Positions 1-9,267 of a stretch of 64,000 nt of DNA are shown piece by piece. Origin of the DNA: Bog-756 sp963734395 (GTDB lineage: Bacteria; Actinomycetota; Acidimicrobiia; Acidimicrobiales; RAAP-2); assembly GCA_963734395.1 (NCBI GenBank), contig CAVTGY010000007.1:558001-622000 (forward strand), in the 5' to 3' direction. The translations under genes and the position numbers were made by a program. The notes beneath the pieces are model-generated. The model was given only the letters and a program-made list of their open reading frames with translations, was not told where the DNA came from and made no database searches. Each line of letters starts with the position of its first letter. The stretch's first letter is position 1.

Positions 1-957
1 CAGCGCAACTGGGGATGGCTCCTGCCCGGAGTCGACCTCAGGAACCAGGGTTTGACCCCTCAGTTCGATGTCACGGCGCCATTGGCCGCCCGGACCTGGA
101 CGGCACTCACCGGTCAGCAGCTGGACGGCGTGCTGGCGATCGACGTGGTCGGTGTCCAACAGCTGCTCGAGGCGACCGGCCCGGTCACGGTAAACGGTGA
201 ATCGGTCAGCGCCGCCACGGTCGAGCAGTATCTCTTTCACGATCAGTACGCCGGAGCCACCGACAACACCGCGGGATCGCCGGAGCGACAGGACGCGCTG
301 GGCACATTGACCGGCGCCGTCCTCCGCCAACTGCAGGGGCAGTCCACCGACCTTCGGACTCTGGCCACGGCGATGTCCAGCGCGGTGGCCGGACGACATT
401 TGATGCTGTGGTCGAGCAATCCGGTCGACCAGGCTGCATGGCAGGTCAGCGGAGTCAGCGGAAGCCTGACCGTCAACTCGGTCGACGTGTCCCTCATCAA
501 CCGGGGAGGGAACAAGCTCGATCAGTACCTACCGATCGATGTGTCGGTGACCACCGCCCCGAACGGTCCGGACACAACGGTCACCATGACGACCCGGCTC
601 ATCAACAGCACCCCGCCGGGACAATCACAGTTCATCGCCGGGCCTTTTCCCGGAGTACCGGTCACCTATGGCGGCTATTTCGGATTGGTGGCGGCCAACC
701 TCCCGGCGGCGGCTTCCGACATCTCGATGACCGGTGCCGGTCCCCTGGCAGTAAAGGGGGGCGAGGGTCCCACCTGGGTGTTGGCTGCGCCGGTGACCAT
801 TGCCGACGGCACCACTTCGACGGTGGTCGTGCGATTCCAGATGCCCGGTCAGCACGGCTCGATGACGGTAGTCCCCTCGGCCCGGGTTCCCGCCGAACAG
901 TGGTCGGCCAACGGCCAGTCCTTCGATGACACGGCACCGGCCGTCATCACCTGGTAG
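1..957 (+). CDS. DUF4012 family protein, 5'-truncated by the window edge
   Basis: The frame is open from base 1, so only the C-terminal part (about 318 residues) is present. DUF4012 proteins are envelope-anchored proteins of unknown function common in Actinobacteria and often found in polysaccharide loci. The visible region has the family hallmark near residue 42 (LDGVLAIDVVGVQQLLEATG), then a beta-rich C-terminal half ending in VITW. An internal TTG at position 52 could be called as a start, but the residues before it (NWGWLLPG...) read as continuous protein. It faces the secreted glycosidase-like gene tail to tail with a 17-bp gap. The family assignment is from recalled motifs; its role in polysaccharide attachment is inferred. 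Confidence 0.75.
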   Translation, partial: QRNWGWLLPGVDLRNQGLTPQFDVTAPLAARTWTALTGQQLDGVLAIDVVGVQQLLEATGPVTVNGESVSAATVEQYLFHDQYAGATDNTAGSPERQDALGTLTGAVLRQLQGQSTDLRTLATAMSSAVAGRHLMLWSSNPVDQAAWQVSGVSGSLTVNSVDVSLINRGGNKLDQYLPIDVSVTTAPNGPDTTVTMTTRLINSTPPGQSQFIAGPFPGVPVTYGGYFGLVAANLPAAASDISMTGAGPLAVKGGEGPTWVLAAPVTIADGTTSTVVVRFQMPGQHGSMTVVPSARVPAEQWSANGQSFDDTAPAVITW

Positions 958-974
958 ACGCACCGGCTCGCCGC

Positions 975-3972
975 TTACGAGATGGCAACCGTGGGGGCGG
1001 TCAGATCCAGTCCTCCGGCCGATCCGTAGAAGGCGGCGTCTCCATAGGAGAAGATCCCGCCGTCGGAGCCCACCAGCCAATAACCCTTGCCGTCGGGGGT
1101 GGCGGCCATGCCGACGATGGGCTTGGTGAGATCGAGCCCTCCGGCCGACCCGAAGAAGCCTGCATCGCCGATGTTGAAGATGCCCCCGTCGGAGCCCACC
1201 AGCCAGTAACCCTTGCCGTCGGGGGTGGCGGCCATGCCGACGATGGGCTTGTTGAGCCGGAGTGCGCCCGTCGAGCCGTAGAAGACGGCATCCCCGAAGG
1301 AGAAGATGCCCCCATCGGAAGCCACCAACCAGTAACCCTTCCCATCCGGCGTGGAGACCATGCCGACAATGGGTTTGTTGAGCTGCATCCCGCCGGTCGA
1401 CCCGTAGAAGCGGGCGTCACCGAATGCAAATATCCCGCCGTCGGAGGCCACCAGCCAGTAACCGTTCCCGTCAGGGGTGTCGGCCATGCCGACGATGGGC
1501 TTGTTGAGGCGCAGCCCGCCGGTCGAGCCGTAGAAGCCGGCGTCACCGAAGGTGAAGACGCCCCCGTCGGAAGCCACCATCCGATACCCCTTCCCGTCGG
1601 GGGTGGTGCTCATGCCGACGATCGGCTCGTCGAGAGAGAAGGCGGCCGCCGACCCGTAGAAGGACACGTTGCCGAAGGCATAGATCCCTCCGCTGCTGGT
1701 GGTCAGCCAGTAACCACCGAACGTGCTCAGACGCTGCGATGGGTTGCCCGTCCCGGTCGGGGAAGCCGGCGTGGGGGATGGCTTGGTGGTCGGCGGCGGC
1801 GGCTGGGTGGTCGTGGTCGTGGTCGGCGGCGGGTCGGTTGTGGTGGTCGTGGTGGTCGTCGTGGTGGTCGTCGTGGTCGTAGTAGTGGTGGTGGTGGGCG
1901 GCGGATTACCTGAATCCCCGGTGGTCAGGGGGGTCAGCCCGGTCCCGTCGACCTGGGCGGGCGTTCCGGTTCCGGCGTAGACCTGGACGGCGTGGAGGAA
2001 GGCGGTGCCGATCAGGGTGAGCGTCCACCACGGTGGGACGCCCCCTCCGTAGTAGCCACCGAAGTTGACTTCGGAGACGTTGATCTGGACAGCACTGGCC
2101 GCCACCGGATCGAAGGCCAGCTGCATCTCGTGGTTCCGGTACTGGCCGACCACCGTGCTCACCGTGGTCCACCCGGTTCCTGGCTCATCGACCGACATGG
2201 TGTAGTCGCGCACCCCGCTGGCCGTGCTCCCGACCGACTGGGTGTCGACCACGATGCGGTTGATGGTGGGGGTTCCGGCCAGCTTGATGGTCAGGCTCGG
2301 GGTGGCGTCGCCTTTGGTCGAGTCCCAACCGCCGACCAGGTTTCCGTTGATGGCGTCGGAGGGGTCCCCCGAGGTGGCGGTGGCGGTGGCCCCGTCGCTC
2401 TGGGTGGCCAGGTTGGTCCCATAGCTCTGGGTGGGTCCGATGCCAATGGTGTCGCCCACCGGGTAGCTGATGTAAGTGACCTGGTCGGAGAGGGGCAGGC
2501 TGTAGGTGGTGCCCGAGGTGACCGAAACGCTGGTGGCGTTGCCGTACTGGGAGGTCACCGTCACCGGAATCGAGCCGCTGCCGGGGGCGCTGATGGTGAC
2601 CGCACTGGTGACGTCCAGCCCATCTGACCACACGGCGGCCAGCTGGGTGGACCCGCCGCTTGTCGGGCCGAAGTCGGACTGATAGGTCTGGGGGATCCCG
2701 GTTGCGGGCATCGAGAGATAGGGGCGGTTGCCGATCTGGGTGGAAGCGACCATCGTGGACAGAGCCGAGGGCTTCACGAAGTCATCACCAGCGCTGTCGG
2801 TCTGGATCAACGAGAACGGCACTTCGCCCCACGAACCCTCGTCGAAGAAGTAGTTCCACACCGGAATGTCGAGCACCTTGAGCCAGATCATCATCTGGGC
2901 CAGATTGTTGGCCTGACTGAGGTAGTCGTAGTCGCCGCCGCTGAACCACCCGAGCTCGGTGAACCACAAGGGCTTGCCCTTGAGGATCCCCTGCAGCTGC
3001 TCGACCTGGGTCTCCATCCCGTCCTCGTCGAATGCGTCGTCGTTGCCGGTGTAGGGGTGGATGGCGGCCACGTCCATGTCGGAGAGTCCGCCGGCGGCGA
3101 TCAACTGCTGCCACCAGCCCACCGAGGGCCCGATGGACGTTCCGCCGAGGACCGTCGAGCTCGAGCCGGGTTCGGCGGCCTTGACCGCCTTGTAGAAGGG
3201 TGCCAGCACTTCGGATACGTAGTTGGCGGCGTTGGACCATCCGGTGTTGTTCGACTCGTTCCACGGCTCCCAGATGGTCACCGGGGCGCATCCGGAACAG
3301 CCTGCCGGGGGATGGGCGTAGTAGCCGACCAGCGCCTGGATGTCACCACCCCACCAGCCGTTGGCGACCAGGGCGTTGGAGACCGGGTCTCCTCCACTGA
3401 TCTGGATCCAGTAGGACACGTGGTCGGCGATGGCCGCGGCCGCGGCCTGGAAGTAGGTGACCGGAGCATTGGCGAAGGTCATGGCGCCAGGCCCACAGGT
3501 CGCCGCCGTCGGTGCCGAGGCGTTGCAGTTGGGGAGGAAGTTGCTCCAGGCGAACGAAAGTGCCCGCAGCCCGTCCAGCCCGAGTTGGGCATTGAGGGCC
3601 ACACCCCGGGGATCGGCGGGACCACCGGCTCCCGAGCCGGGGGGAAGCGTCCCGAGGTCGAGACGGTCCCCGGTGGCCCCGACCGTGTAGGGCATGCAGG
3701 TGGTTCCGAGCAGGGTTGGTGGTGATGCACTGGTGTCGAACAACGAGGCCTGGACCAGATAGGGGCCGGCCTGTTGGTCGACGGCGGGGATGGTCAAGGG
3801 GATGTTGGCCAGGCCGGCGGCCGTGCTGGGCAGGTCGACGGTGGTCGGGCTGGGCACAACCTCGGCGTTGAGGGAGGCGTCGTTCTCCACCGAGTAGGAC
3901 AGCTGGAGGTGGGAGGCGTTCGTGGCCCATCCCGCATTGAAGTTGGCGGAGACCTGGGGCGTCGTCCCGGGG
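975..3972 (-). CDS. Secreted modular glycosidase-like protein, C-terminal part (downstream of a frameshift)
   Basis: This is the larger part of one gene whose N-terminal part lies at 3970-5178 in another frame. In order it shows a clan GH-A-like catalytic region with IWEPWNE (about 3256-3276; acid/base Glu in the Asn-Glu pair) and WFTELGW (about 2945-2965; probable nucleophile Glu), a discoidin/F5-8C-like domain, a linker of about twenty threonines (about 1806-1896), and six 42-residue repeats of the type GYWLVASDGGIF..FGDA.FYGS (978-1712). Repeats of this type are frequent in secreted proteins of Acidimicrobiia and may form a beta-propeller. No credible start codon precedes this frame, which supports reading it as a continuation. 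The likely role is an extracellular or wall-associated polysaccharide-acting enzyme; the substrate is unknown. Confidence 0.75.
978..1712 (-). repeat. Six tandem 126-bp coding repeats (42 residues each)
   Basis: Five full units of 126 bp (1083-1712) and a shortened C-terminal unit (978-1082) encode YWLV.SDGGIF.FGDA.FYGS.GGL.L.KPIVGMA.TPDGKG. The units are in frame and diverged at wobble positions, so they are selected as protein, not recent DNA duplications. Confidence 0.9.
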
Positions 3973-5178
3973 GAAGTAGTTGCCCGCGGCCGGAGTCGAG
4001 ATTCCGGCCCCCCAACCGAGGGAGTTGGTCGGCGCCTGGATGCCGTCGAGATAGGCGGTGAGGGTGGCCAGTGAGACCGACGAGATGTTGTCACTGGCGC
4101 TTTGGAACGGCGGCCCTCCTTGGTAATAGAAGGTCGAACCGACCAGGAAGAAGTCCTTGTTGCTCATGGCCAGGTTGCCGCCACCGTTGCTGTTCTGGCC
4201 GAGAGTGGTGGAGCTCTCGAAGTAGCCCTGGGGGCTGGTCGCCTCGATGGTGTCGAGGGGATCGGCGGTGTAGATGGTGCCGTCCGCTCCCTGAGCCGCT
4301 TGTGCCGGGTATTCGAACTGGGTGCCCGAGCCGGTGTGGAGCCCGTTGGATTGGTCCTGGGAGGACCCGAACGAGGAGAGGACTGTTCCGGTCGGGCTGA
4401 TCGTCTCCACGTAGCCGTTGCCCGAGAAGAGCAGGTTTCCGTCCGACTCCTGAGTCACGAAGTCCGAGTTGTCGAACAGTGGAAAGAACCCACTCACCGC
4501 TCCGGTGTTGAGATTGACCTGCTCACTTCCCGAGCTGTTCTGGGTCACACTGACCATCAGCTCGAACGCCGCGCCGATGCCCACCGAGAAGATGCCGGTG
4601 GGACTGCCGCCTTCGGGATCAACCGACCAGATCACCTGTCCGGTCGGGGATAACTTGTCCATCTTCATCCCGTAATAGCTGGACAGATAGATGTTCCCCG
4701 ACGGGTCGACGACCGGTTGGGAGGGCGAGTCGCCAGCCGAGAACCCCGGTGGCAACGCAAACGAGCTCACCTCGCTGCCGGACAGGGTGTAGGTGATCAG
4801 CTGGCTCGAGTTGAGGACGTACAGGTTGGTCGAGGTGGCGGTGAAGCTGGCCACCCCGCCGGGGGGTGTGACCAGCGTGCTGGTCGGGTTGGCGGGGGGG
4901 CTCGGTGCCGGACCCAGGACCTTGGAAGGGTCGGGTGCGTTGCAGATCGGGCTGACCTCGGCGGCGGTCGGCGCCGCCACACCCCCGGGGATCTGGGGCG
5001 TGGGGGGGTCGGCGTGCGCGTTGCCCATGAAGACCCCGAGCGCCGACCCCACGACGGTCAACCCAACCAAGACAGAGCCACCGATCCGCCCCGCGCGTGA
5101 GGTCAAGATCCGGCTCCCAACCCGCTCCACAAGGTCCCATCGGCGACCTCTCCGGGACCTTGAGCAGAAATACCACAC
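3970..5178 (-). CDS. Secreted modular glycosidase-like protein, N-terminal part (frame lost near 3970)
   Basis: The N terminus has a basic stretch, a hydrophobic segment (VGLTVVGSALGVF) and an AHA-DPP site typical of signal peptidase cleavage, so the protein is exported. A beta-propeller-like region follows with repeated phrases such as DPSGNIYLSS and GADGTIYTADP. The frame continues open to 3343, but its translation becomes Arg/Pro-rich nonsense after GNYFP, while the neighbouring frame continues sensibly with GTTPQVSANF. Removing one base from the G5 run at 3969-3973 joins both parts into a protein of roughly 1,400 residues. The start is either GTG 5178 or, more fitting for the signal peptide, GTG 5130, which has GGAGAGG upstream at a rather long spacing. 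Confidence 0.7.
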
Positions 5179-5262
5179 AGACGTACAATTTGACCACGCT
5201 GAGTGGCAATACCTCGGGGTTCAGTCGTCAGGCTGAGTCGACTGAGCGCTCCTCCCAGGCGT

Positions 5263-6312
5263 TCACCGTGGCTTGCGGCCGTCCTCGTCGATCACCTGTT
5301 GGTACAGGTCCTCGAGCCGATCGGTGTGGGTAGCGAGCGAAAACCGCTCCTGCTGCCGCCGCCGGAGACCAGCGCCCATCCGCATCCGCAACGACCGGTC
5401 ACCGCTCAGGGTGACCAGCGCGGCAGCAGCTGCCGCCGGATCACCGGCGGCAAAGAGGGCCCCGTCGTCGCCGACCGTTTCCAGGTGTGCGCCTCCTTTG
5501 GCGGCAACCACGGGAATCCCGTGGGCCATCGCCTCCACCACCGACAGCCCGAACGGCTCTCCGGGCGCCGTTGCCAGAAACATCGATGCCTGGCCCAGGA
5601 GGTTGTCGGTCCCGGTCACCTGTCCGAGGAAAACGATGCTCTCGGCCACACCGAGTTCGCCGGCCAGCCTGGACAGGGACGGTCGAAGCTCACCGTCCCC
5701 GGCGACCACCAGTCGCCACCCCAGGTCTCCGAGGCCGCTCAGCGACCACGCCCTGACACCCACCTCGGGCGCTTTTTCGGAATTGAGCCGTTGCATCATC
5801 ACTGCCGTATTCGACTGAAGCTCGGCTTGGGCCTGATCAGGTACCCCGTTGGGGATGAGGATGGACGTGCCACCGATCCGATCGGCCACGAATTTGCTGA
5901 TGGCGATGTCACGGGAAATGGCTCGACTGGTCACTCGACTGAGCGCCCGTACCGCCGGGTTCGAACCGCGATCGTGGGCAAAGTGTCTGGTGGCAACCAG
6001 GGGTGCCCGTTGCCGCGGGCGAGCCAGCCACGCTGCAACTTCTGCAGCGGTCATGTGGACGTGCACGATGTCCGCCCGCCGGCTCCGTGCGAGGGCAATG
6101 GCGGCCCTGATCAACGTGTCGGCCGGACGGTTCTCGACGTCGGCCGCCAACTCCTCGCGCATCCGCGATGGATCCCCACCGATGGTGGTGACCTGGTGAC
6201 CGCGGGCGGACAGTTCGTTGACCACTTGGCATACGTACCGCTCCACGCCGGCAAAGGCGTTTGTCACCACGACATGCACAATGGAGAGGTGCCGACGATC
6301 GGTAGGTGTCAC
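5263..6312 (-). CDS. Glycosyltransferase family 4
   Basis: A 349-residue retaining GT-B enzyme, probably adding a sugar from a nucleotide donor to a lipid-linked surface polysaccharide in the cytosol. The N-terminal Rossmann half starts SIVHVVVTNAFAGVERY; the C-terminal donor-binding half has VVAGDGELRP and the EX7E signature EPFGLSVVEAMAHGIPVVAA. The frame extends far upstream, but that translation is Arg/Pro-rich shadow of the gene before it. GTG 6312 overlaps the TGA of the upstream glycosyltransferase as GTGA and places the conserved strand close to the N terminus. It is translationally coupled to the GT2 gene. Confidence 0.88.
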   Translation of the reverse strand: MTPTDRRHLSIVHVVVTNAFAGVERYVCQVVNELSARGHQVTTIGGDPSRMREELAADVENRPADTLIRAAIALARSRRADIVHVHMTAAEVAAWLARPRQRAPLVATRHFAHDRGSNPAVRALSRVTSRAISRDIAISKFVADRIGGTSILIPNGVPDQAQAELQSNTAVMMQRLNSEKAPEVGVRAWSLSGLGDLGWRLVVAGDGELRPSLSRLAGELGVAESIVFLGQVTGTDNLLGQASMFLATAPGEPFGLSVVEAMAHGIPVVAAKGGAHLETVGDDGALFAAGDPAAAAAALVTLSGDRSLRMRMGAGLRRRQQERFSLATHTDRLEDLYQQVIDEDGRKPR

Positions 6313-7142
6313 CGTCGCGACTCGACCACGCACGGACCTTGCCGGTAGAGACGGAATCTGAAGGCTGCCGAGCGGCCCCGTGGCCCGGACAGGATGAGAC
6401 GACGGAGGAGCGCCCCCGCCATCATTCCCCAGCGATAGATCTGCCATCCGAGAGAGCCGTGGTGTTTGCGGATGTACCGTTCCTGCGACGCATGGAAGTG
6501 GACACTGCGTTCTATGGAATCGCCGCCGGTGCCGGCACCGATGTGGGTGGCGGTAGCTCCGGGGCAATACGCCATCGTCCATCCCAGGTCGTGGGCGCGA
6601 CGCTGCCAGTCCGCCTCTTCGGCGTAGAGGAAGAATTGCTCGTCCAGCTCGCCCACCTCGGACAGCGCGGTGGCCCGGACCAGCAGAATCGATCCGATCA
6701 TGAAGTCCTTGCTCCGACGGAGTCGGCCGAGGCCGATGGCCTCCACCCAAGCTCCGAGCGGAGTAGGGAACGGCCAGCCGACCCGAGCGGGGTCGGTTCC
6801 GGTGGGGTCGACCTGGGACGGGGCTGCGCAGGCCAGATCGTCCCGATGGTGGAGGCATCGGTGCAGATCTGACACGCAGTGGAGGGTGACCGTGGCGTCC
6901 GGATTGACCAGGAGAACGTCGTAGTCGGGCCGGTGTCGCCGTGCCAGTCCCAGGTTGACTCCGGCAGCAAAGCCCAGGTTGCGTCCCGGATCGACGTAGT
7001 GAGCGCGGTGTCCTTCGCTGACTGTCCGAACCCGTTCATCGGACGAGTTGTCCACCACGGTGACGGGAATCTCATTCCCCAGAACGGTCAGGCATTCCTC
7101 CAGCAATTCCGGCGCACCGAAGGCCACGACGATGGCCTCCAC
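6309..7142 (-). CDS. Glycosyltransferase family 2
   Basis: An inverting GT-A glycosyltransferase of about 277 residues, resembling rhamnosyl/galactofuranosyl-type transferases of surface polysaccharide loci. Visible motifs are EAIVVAFGAPELLEECL at the N terminus, VTVVDNSS, YDVLLVNPDATV (the DxD-like site), DFMIGSILLVRATAL and LDEQFFLYAEEADWQRRA. The frame runs up to 7376, but the first residues overlap the kinase gene and look non-coding. I place the start at GTG 7142; TTG near 7174 is an alternative, and neither has a strong ribosome binding site. It lies between the Wzc-like kinase and a coupled GT4 gene. Confidence 0.85.
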   Translation of the reverse strand: MEAIVVAFGAPELLEECLTVLGNEIPVTVVDNSSDERVRTVSEGHRAHYVDPGRNLGFAAGVNLGLARRHRPDYDVLLVNPDATVTLHCVSDLHRCLHHRDDLACAAPSQVDPTGTDPARVGWPFPTPLGAWVEAIGLGRLRRSKDFMIGSILLVRATALSEVGELDEQFFLYAEEADWQRRAHDLGWTMAYCPGATATHIGAGTGGDSIERSVHFHASQERYIRKHHGSLGWQIYRWGMMAGALLRRLILSGPRGRSAAFRFRLYRQGPCVVESRR

Positions 7143-7227
7143 CTCGAGAGACGTCCGTGCTTCCGTGTTGCTCAATGTGCTTGAGCTTCGGCACCCGGCA
7201 TTGCGGTCGGTGCGATCGCCCCGACAC

Positions 7228-8925
7228 TCATTGCTTGTAGGCGTAGGACCGATAGGCATCGGAAGAACTGCGCCGCACCCGGTTGAGAGCAATCCCCAAC
7301 ACGTGACAGTTGGTGGCGTTGAGTCGGCGCACAGTTCGCTCGAGATCGCCCCGATCTGTCCGACCTTCTGAGGCAACGATCACCGCGTTTCGAGCCAAGC
7401 TACCGATGATCGCGGTGTCCGGCACCGACAGGATCGGTGGGGTATCCAAAAGGACGATGTCTGCCAACAGGAGGAGTTGGTCGAGCACCGGCTGCATACC
7501 GGGGCTCCCGAACAGCTCGCTGGGATTGTCCAGTTTGGTCCCAGCTGGCAGCAATTGAAGGCCCCAGATACCGGTCTCCACGACGAGAGAGGCCACCGAA
7601 GGCTGGTCGGCGACGGCTGCGATCTCACTCTGGTTCCGCATCGTGTTGCTTCGCTGGATGCCCGGCACCCGGCGATCGCCAACCTTGTTCGGAGCTTCCT
7701 TCTCTTCGCGGGAAACCCGCGGCCGGTCGTCGATATCCGGCTTCTTCCAGTTCGCTCTGATCAGATCGGCGAGGCCGGGGCGCCCGGTCACCTGTAGTCC
7801 GAAGATCTCCTCGAGCCTCGGTCGACGGAAGTCGGCCGAGACCACGATGACCTTGCTTCCGCTCATCGCCCACGCGGCGGCCAGATTGGCCGTCACAAAC
7901 GTCTTTCCGTCTCCCGGTTCCGGGCTGGTGATCACGATGAGCGGACAGGGTGTCTCGTCGAGGATCACCCTCAGACTGGTACGCAGTTCGCGCACCGACT
8001 CCGCCATTGCGGACTGGGGCGCCTGCACCATGGCGATGGACACCGTGCCCGAGCGAACTTCGGAGTCTTCGGGTATCTCAGCCAGGATCGGCGATTCGGT
8101 CACCGATTCGATGTCAGGGGATCTCCGGAGCCGGGTGTCGAACTGGTCGCGTGCCAAGGCGATCCCGCAGCCCACCAGGAGTCCGGCGACCAGGCCGATG
8201 ACACCGAGTGTGGATTTGCTCAGCCCCGCCGGCGACGTCGGAAGTTGCGCCGCCACCTGGATGCTGGCGTACGGCTCTCCCAACAGGATGTTCTCCTGTT
8301 CGGTCTGCAGCGAACTGGCAGTCTGGGTGAGTGCGGCGATCTGGGCGGTGGTCAACGGTGTGACCGGCTCGGCCTCGAGTGCGGCGAGCTTGGTGTCCAG
8401 TCCGTTCAGGACGACATCGATCTTGGCGCTCTGGGCCTGAACCAGTGACTGGGTCTGGTTCACGAAGGCCTCCGAATACGCCTTGGCCACCGCTTGTGCC
8501 TGCTCAGGACTGGACGCGGTCGCGGTGATCGTCAGGGCCCCGGATGTGGGGTCGACCGTGCCGGTGACCTCCGAGGCGACCGCGTCCACGTTGGGATCAC
8601 CAAGAATCTTGGCCGCCCCGAGCTGCACGGCGGTGCTGCCCAGGGATTGCACCGGATCGGGAAGGGTCACCGGTGTCGCCGATTGGCCGGTTTGGCTGGA
8701 TGCGCTGTTGATCTGGATGAGCGCCGTCGACTTGTACATCGGGGTCTGCAGCTTCGAATAGGCGAGGGCTGCGGCGACCGCCACGACAACGCTGACCACG
8801 ATGGTCAGTCGTCTTCGCCACAGCGTCGACAGGAATTCGGGGAACGTCAAGGGACCATTTCTTTCAGTGGGCAGGATCGGTGAGGTCGAGGATAGGGCGT
8901 ACGGTGCGTCCCAGGCATTATCCAC
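7228..8925 (-). CDS. Wzc-like polysaccharide co-polymerase / tyrosine kinase
   Basis: A 565-residue inner-membrane protein combining a Wzz chain-length domain with a cytoplasmic BY-kinase. A first membrane helix (residues about 38-57) and a second (LGVIGLVAGLLVGCGIAL, about 245-265) bracket an extracytoplasmic coiled region. The kinase has Walker A PEPGDGKT, Walker A' VVSADFRRP and Walker B IVLLDTPP. The C terminus carries a short tyrosine cluster (DAYRSYAYKQ), the expected autophosphorylation site. A charged stretch of about 50 residues separates Walker A' from the later kinase core, longer than usual. The likely role is controlling polymerisation and export of the polysaccharide; the phosphatase at 17987 is the natural partner. 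The start may be GTG 8925 or a TTG near 8847. Confidence 0.88.
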   Translation of the reverse strand: MDNAWDAPYALSSTSPILPTERNGPLTFPEFLSTLWRRRLTIVVSVVVAVAAALAYSKLQTPMYKSTALIQINSASSQTGQSATPVTLPDPVQSLGSTAVQLGAAKILGDPNVDAVASEVTGTVDPTSGALTITATASSPEQAQAVAKAYSEAFVNQTQSLVQAQSAKIDVVLNGLDTKLAALEAEPVTPLTTAQIAALTQTASSLQTEQENILLGEPYASIQVAAQLPTSPAGLSKSTLGVIGLVAGLLVGCGIALARDQFDTRLRRSPDIESVTESPILAEIPEDSEVRSGTVSIAMVQAPQSAMAESVRELRTSLRVILDETPCPLIVITSPEPGDGKTFVTANLAAAWAMSGSKVIVVSADFRRPRLEEIFGLQVTGRPGLADLIRANWKKPDIDDRPRVSREEKEAPNKVGDRRVPGIQRSNTMRNQSEIAAVADQPSVASLVVETGIWGLQLLPAGTKLDNPSELFGSPGMQPVLDQLLLLADIVLLDTPPILSVPDTAIIGSLARNAVIVASEGRTDRGDLERTVRRLNATNCHVLGIALNRVRRSSSDAYRSYAYKQ

Positions 8926-9267
8926 CCACGGTTGGTCACCACCGGGACGATCCTCCGAAATTGTGGCCTCGGCGGGTCACCCCAGGGCCGGTGGGAACCG
9001 ACCACCGAACAGGTGGGCTCGGAGTCCTGCCCCGTGTGGTCTGTGGCGCCCCCCGGGTTCTTCATGGCCATGTCCGTTCTCTTACTGCCTGCCAGCGATC
9101 CTCCGACCCCAGCCCAACCGGGGCTGTCCTGGTGTTTGGGATTGTACTTACCGTCGACATCGGGCCTTCAGTTCTTGAGAACGAAATGCCGAAGTCGTAG
9201 GGGTACGCGATCCGGCCGCTACGCTAAGGGGCTGCCGTCACTGGAGCACTCGAGGTCCGATGAGCCG
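8926..9267. other. Divergent intergenic region, kinase / polymerase
   Basis: No gene is credible in these 342 bases, although the frame of the polymerase is open through it; the upstream translation has no membrane-protein character. A TACGCT at 9220-9225 is a possible -10 box for the rightward gene, with a TTGAGA at 9175-9180 too far away to be a standard -35. Nothing else stands out. Confidence 0.4.

Noticed and set aside
2..957. Calling the first gene from the TTG at position 52
   Set aside because: Codons from base 1 continue the same protein, so the gene is simply cut by the window edge.
978..1712. Regular 126-bp repeats that could be mistaken for a CRISPR or satellite array
   Set aside because: They are in frame, encode conserved 42-residue units and vary at wobble positions, so they are protein repeats with no spacers.
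5950..5975. gggttcgaaccgc, resembling a tRNA T-loop
   Set aside because: It lies inside a glycosyltransferase gene and no acceptor stem, D-arm or anticodon arm can be drawn around it.
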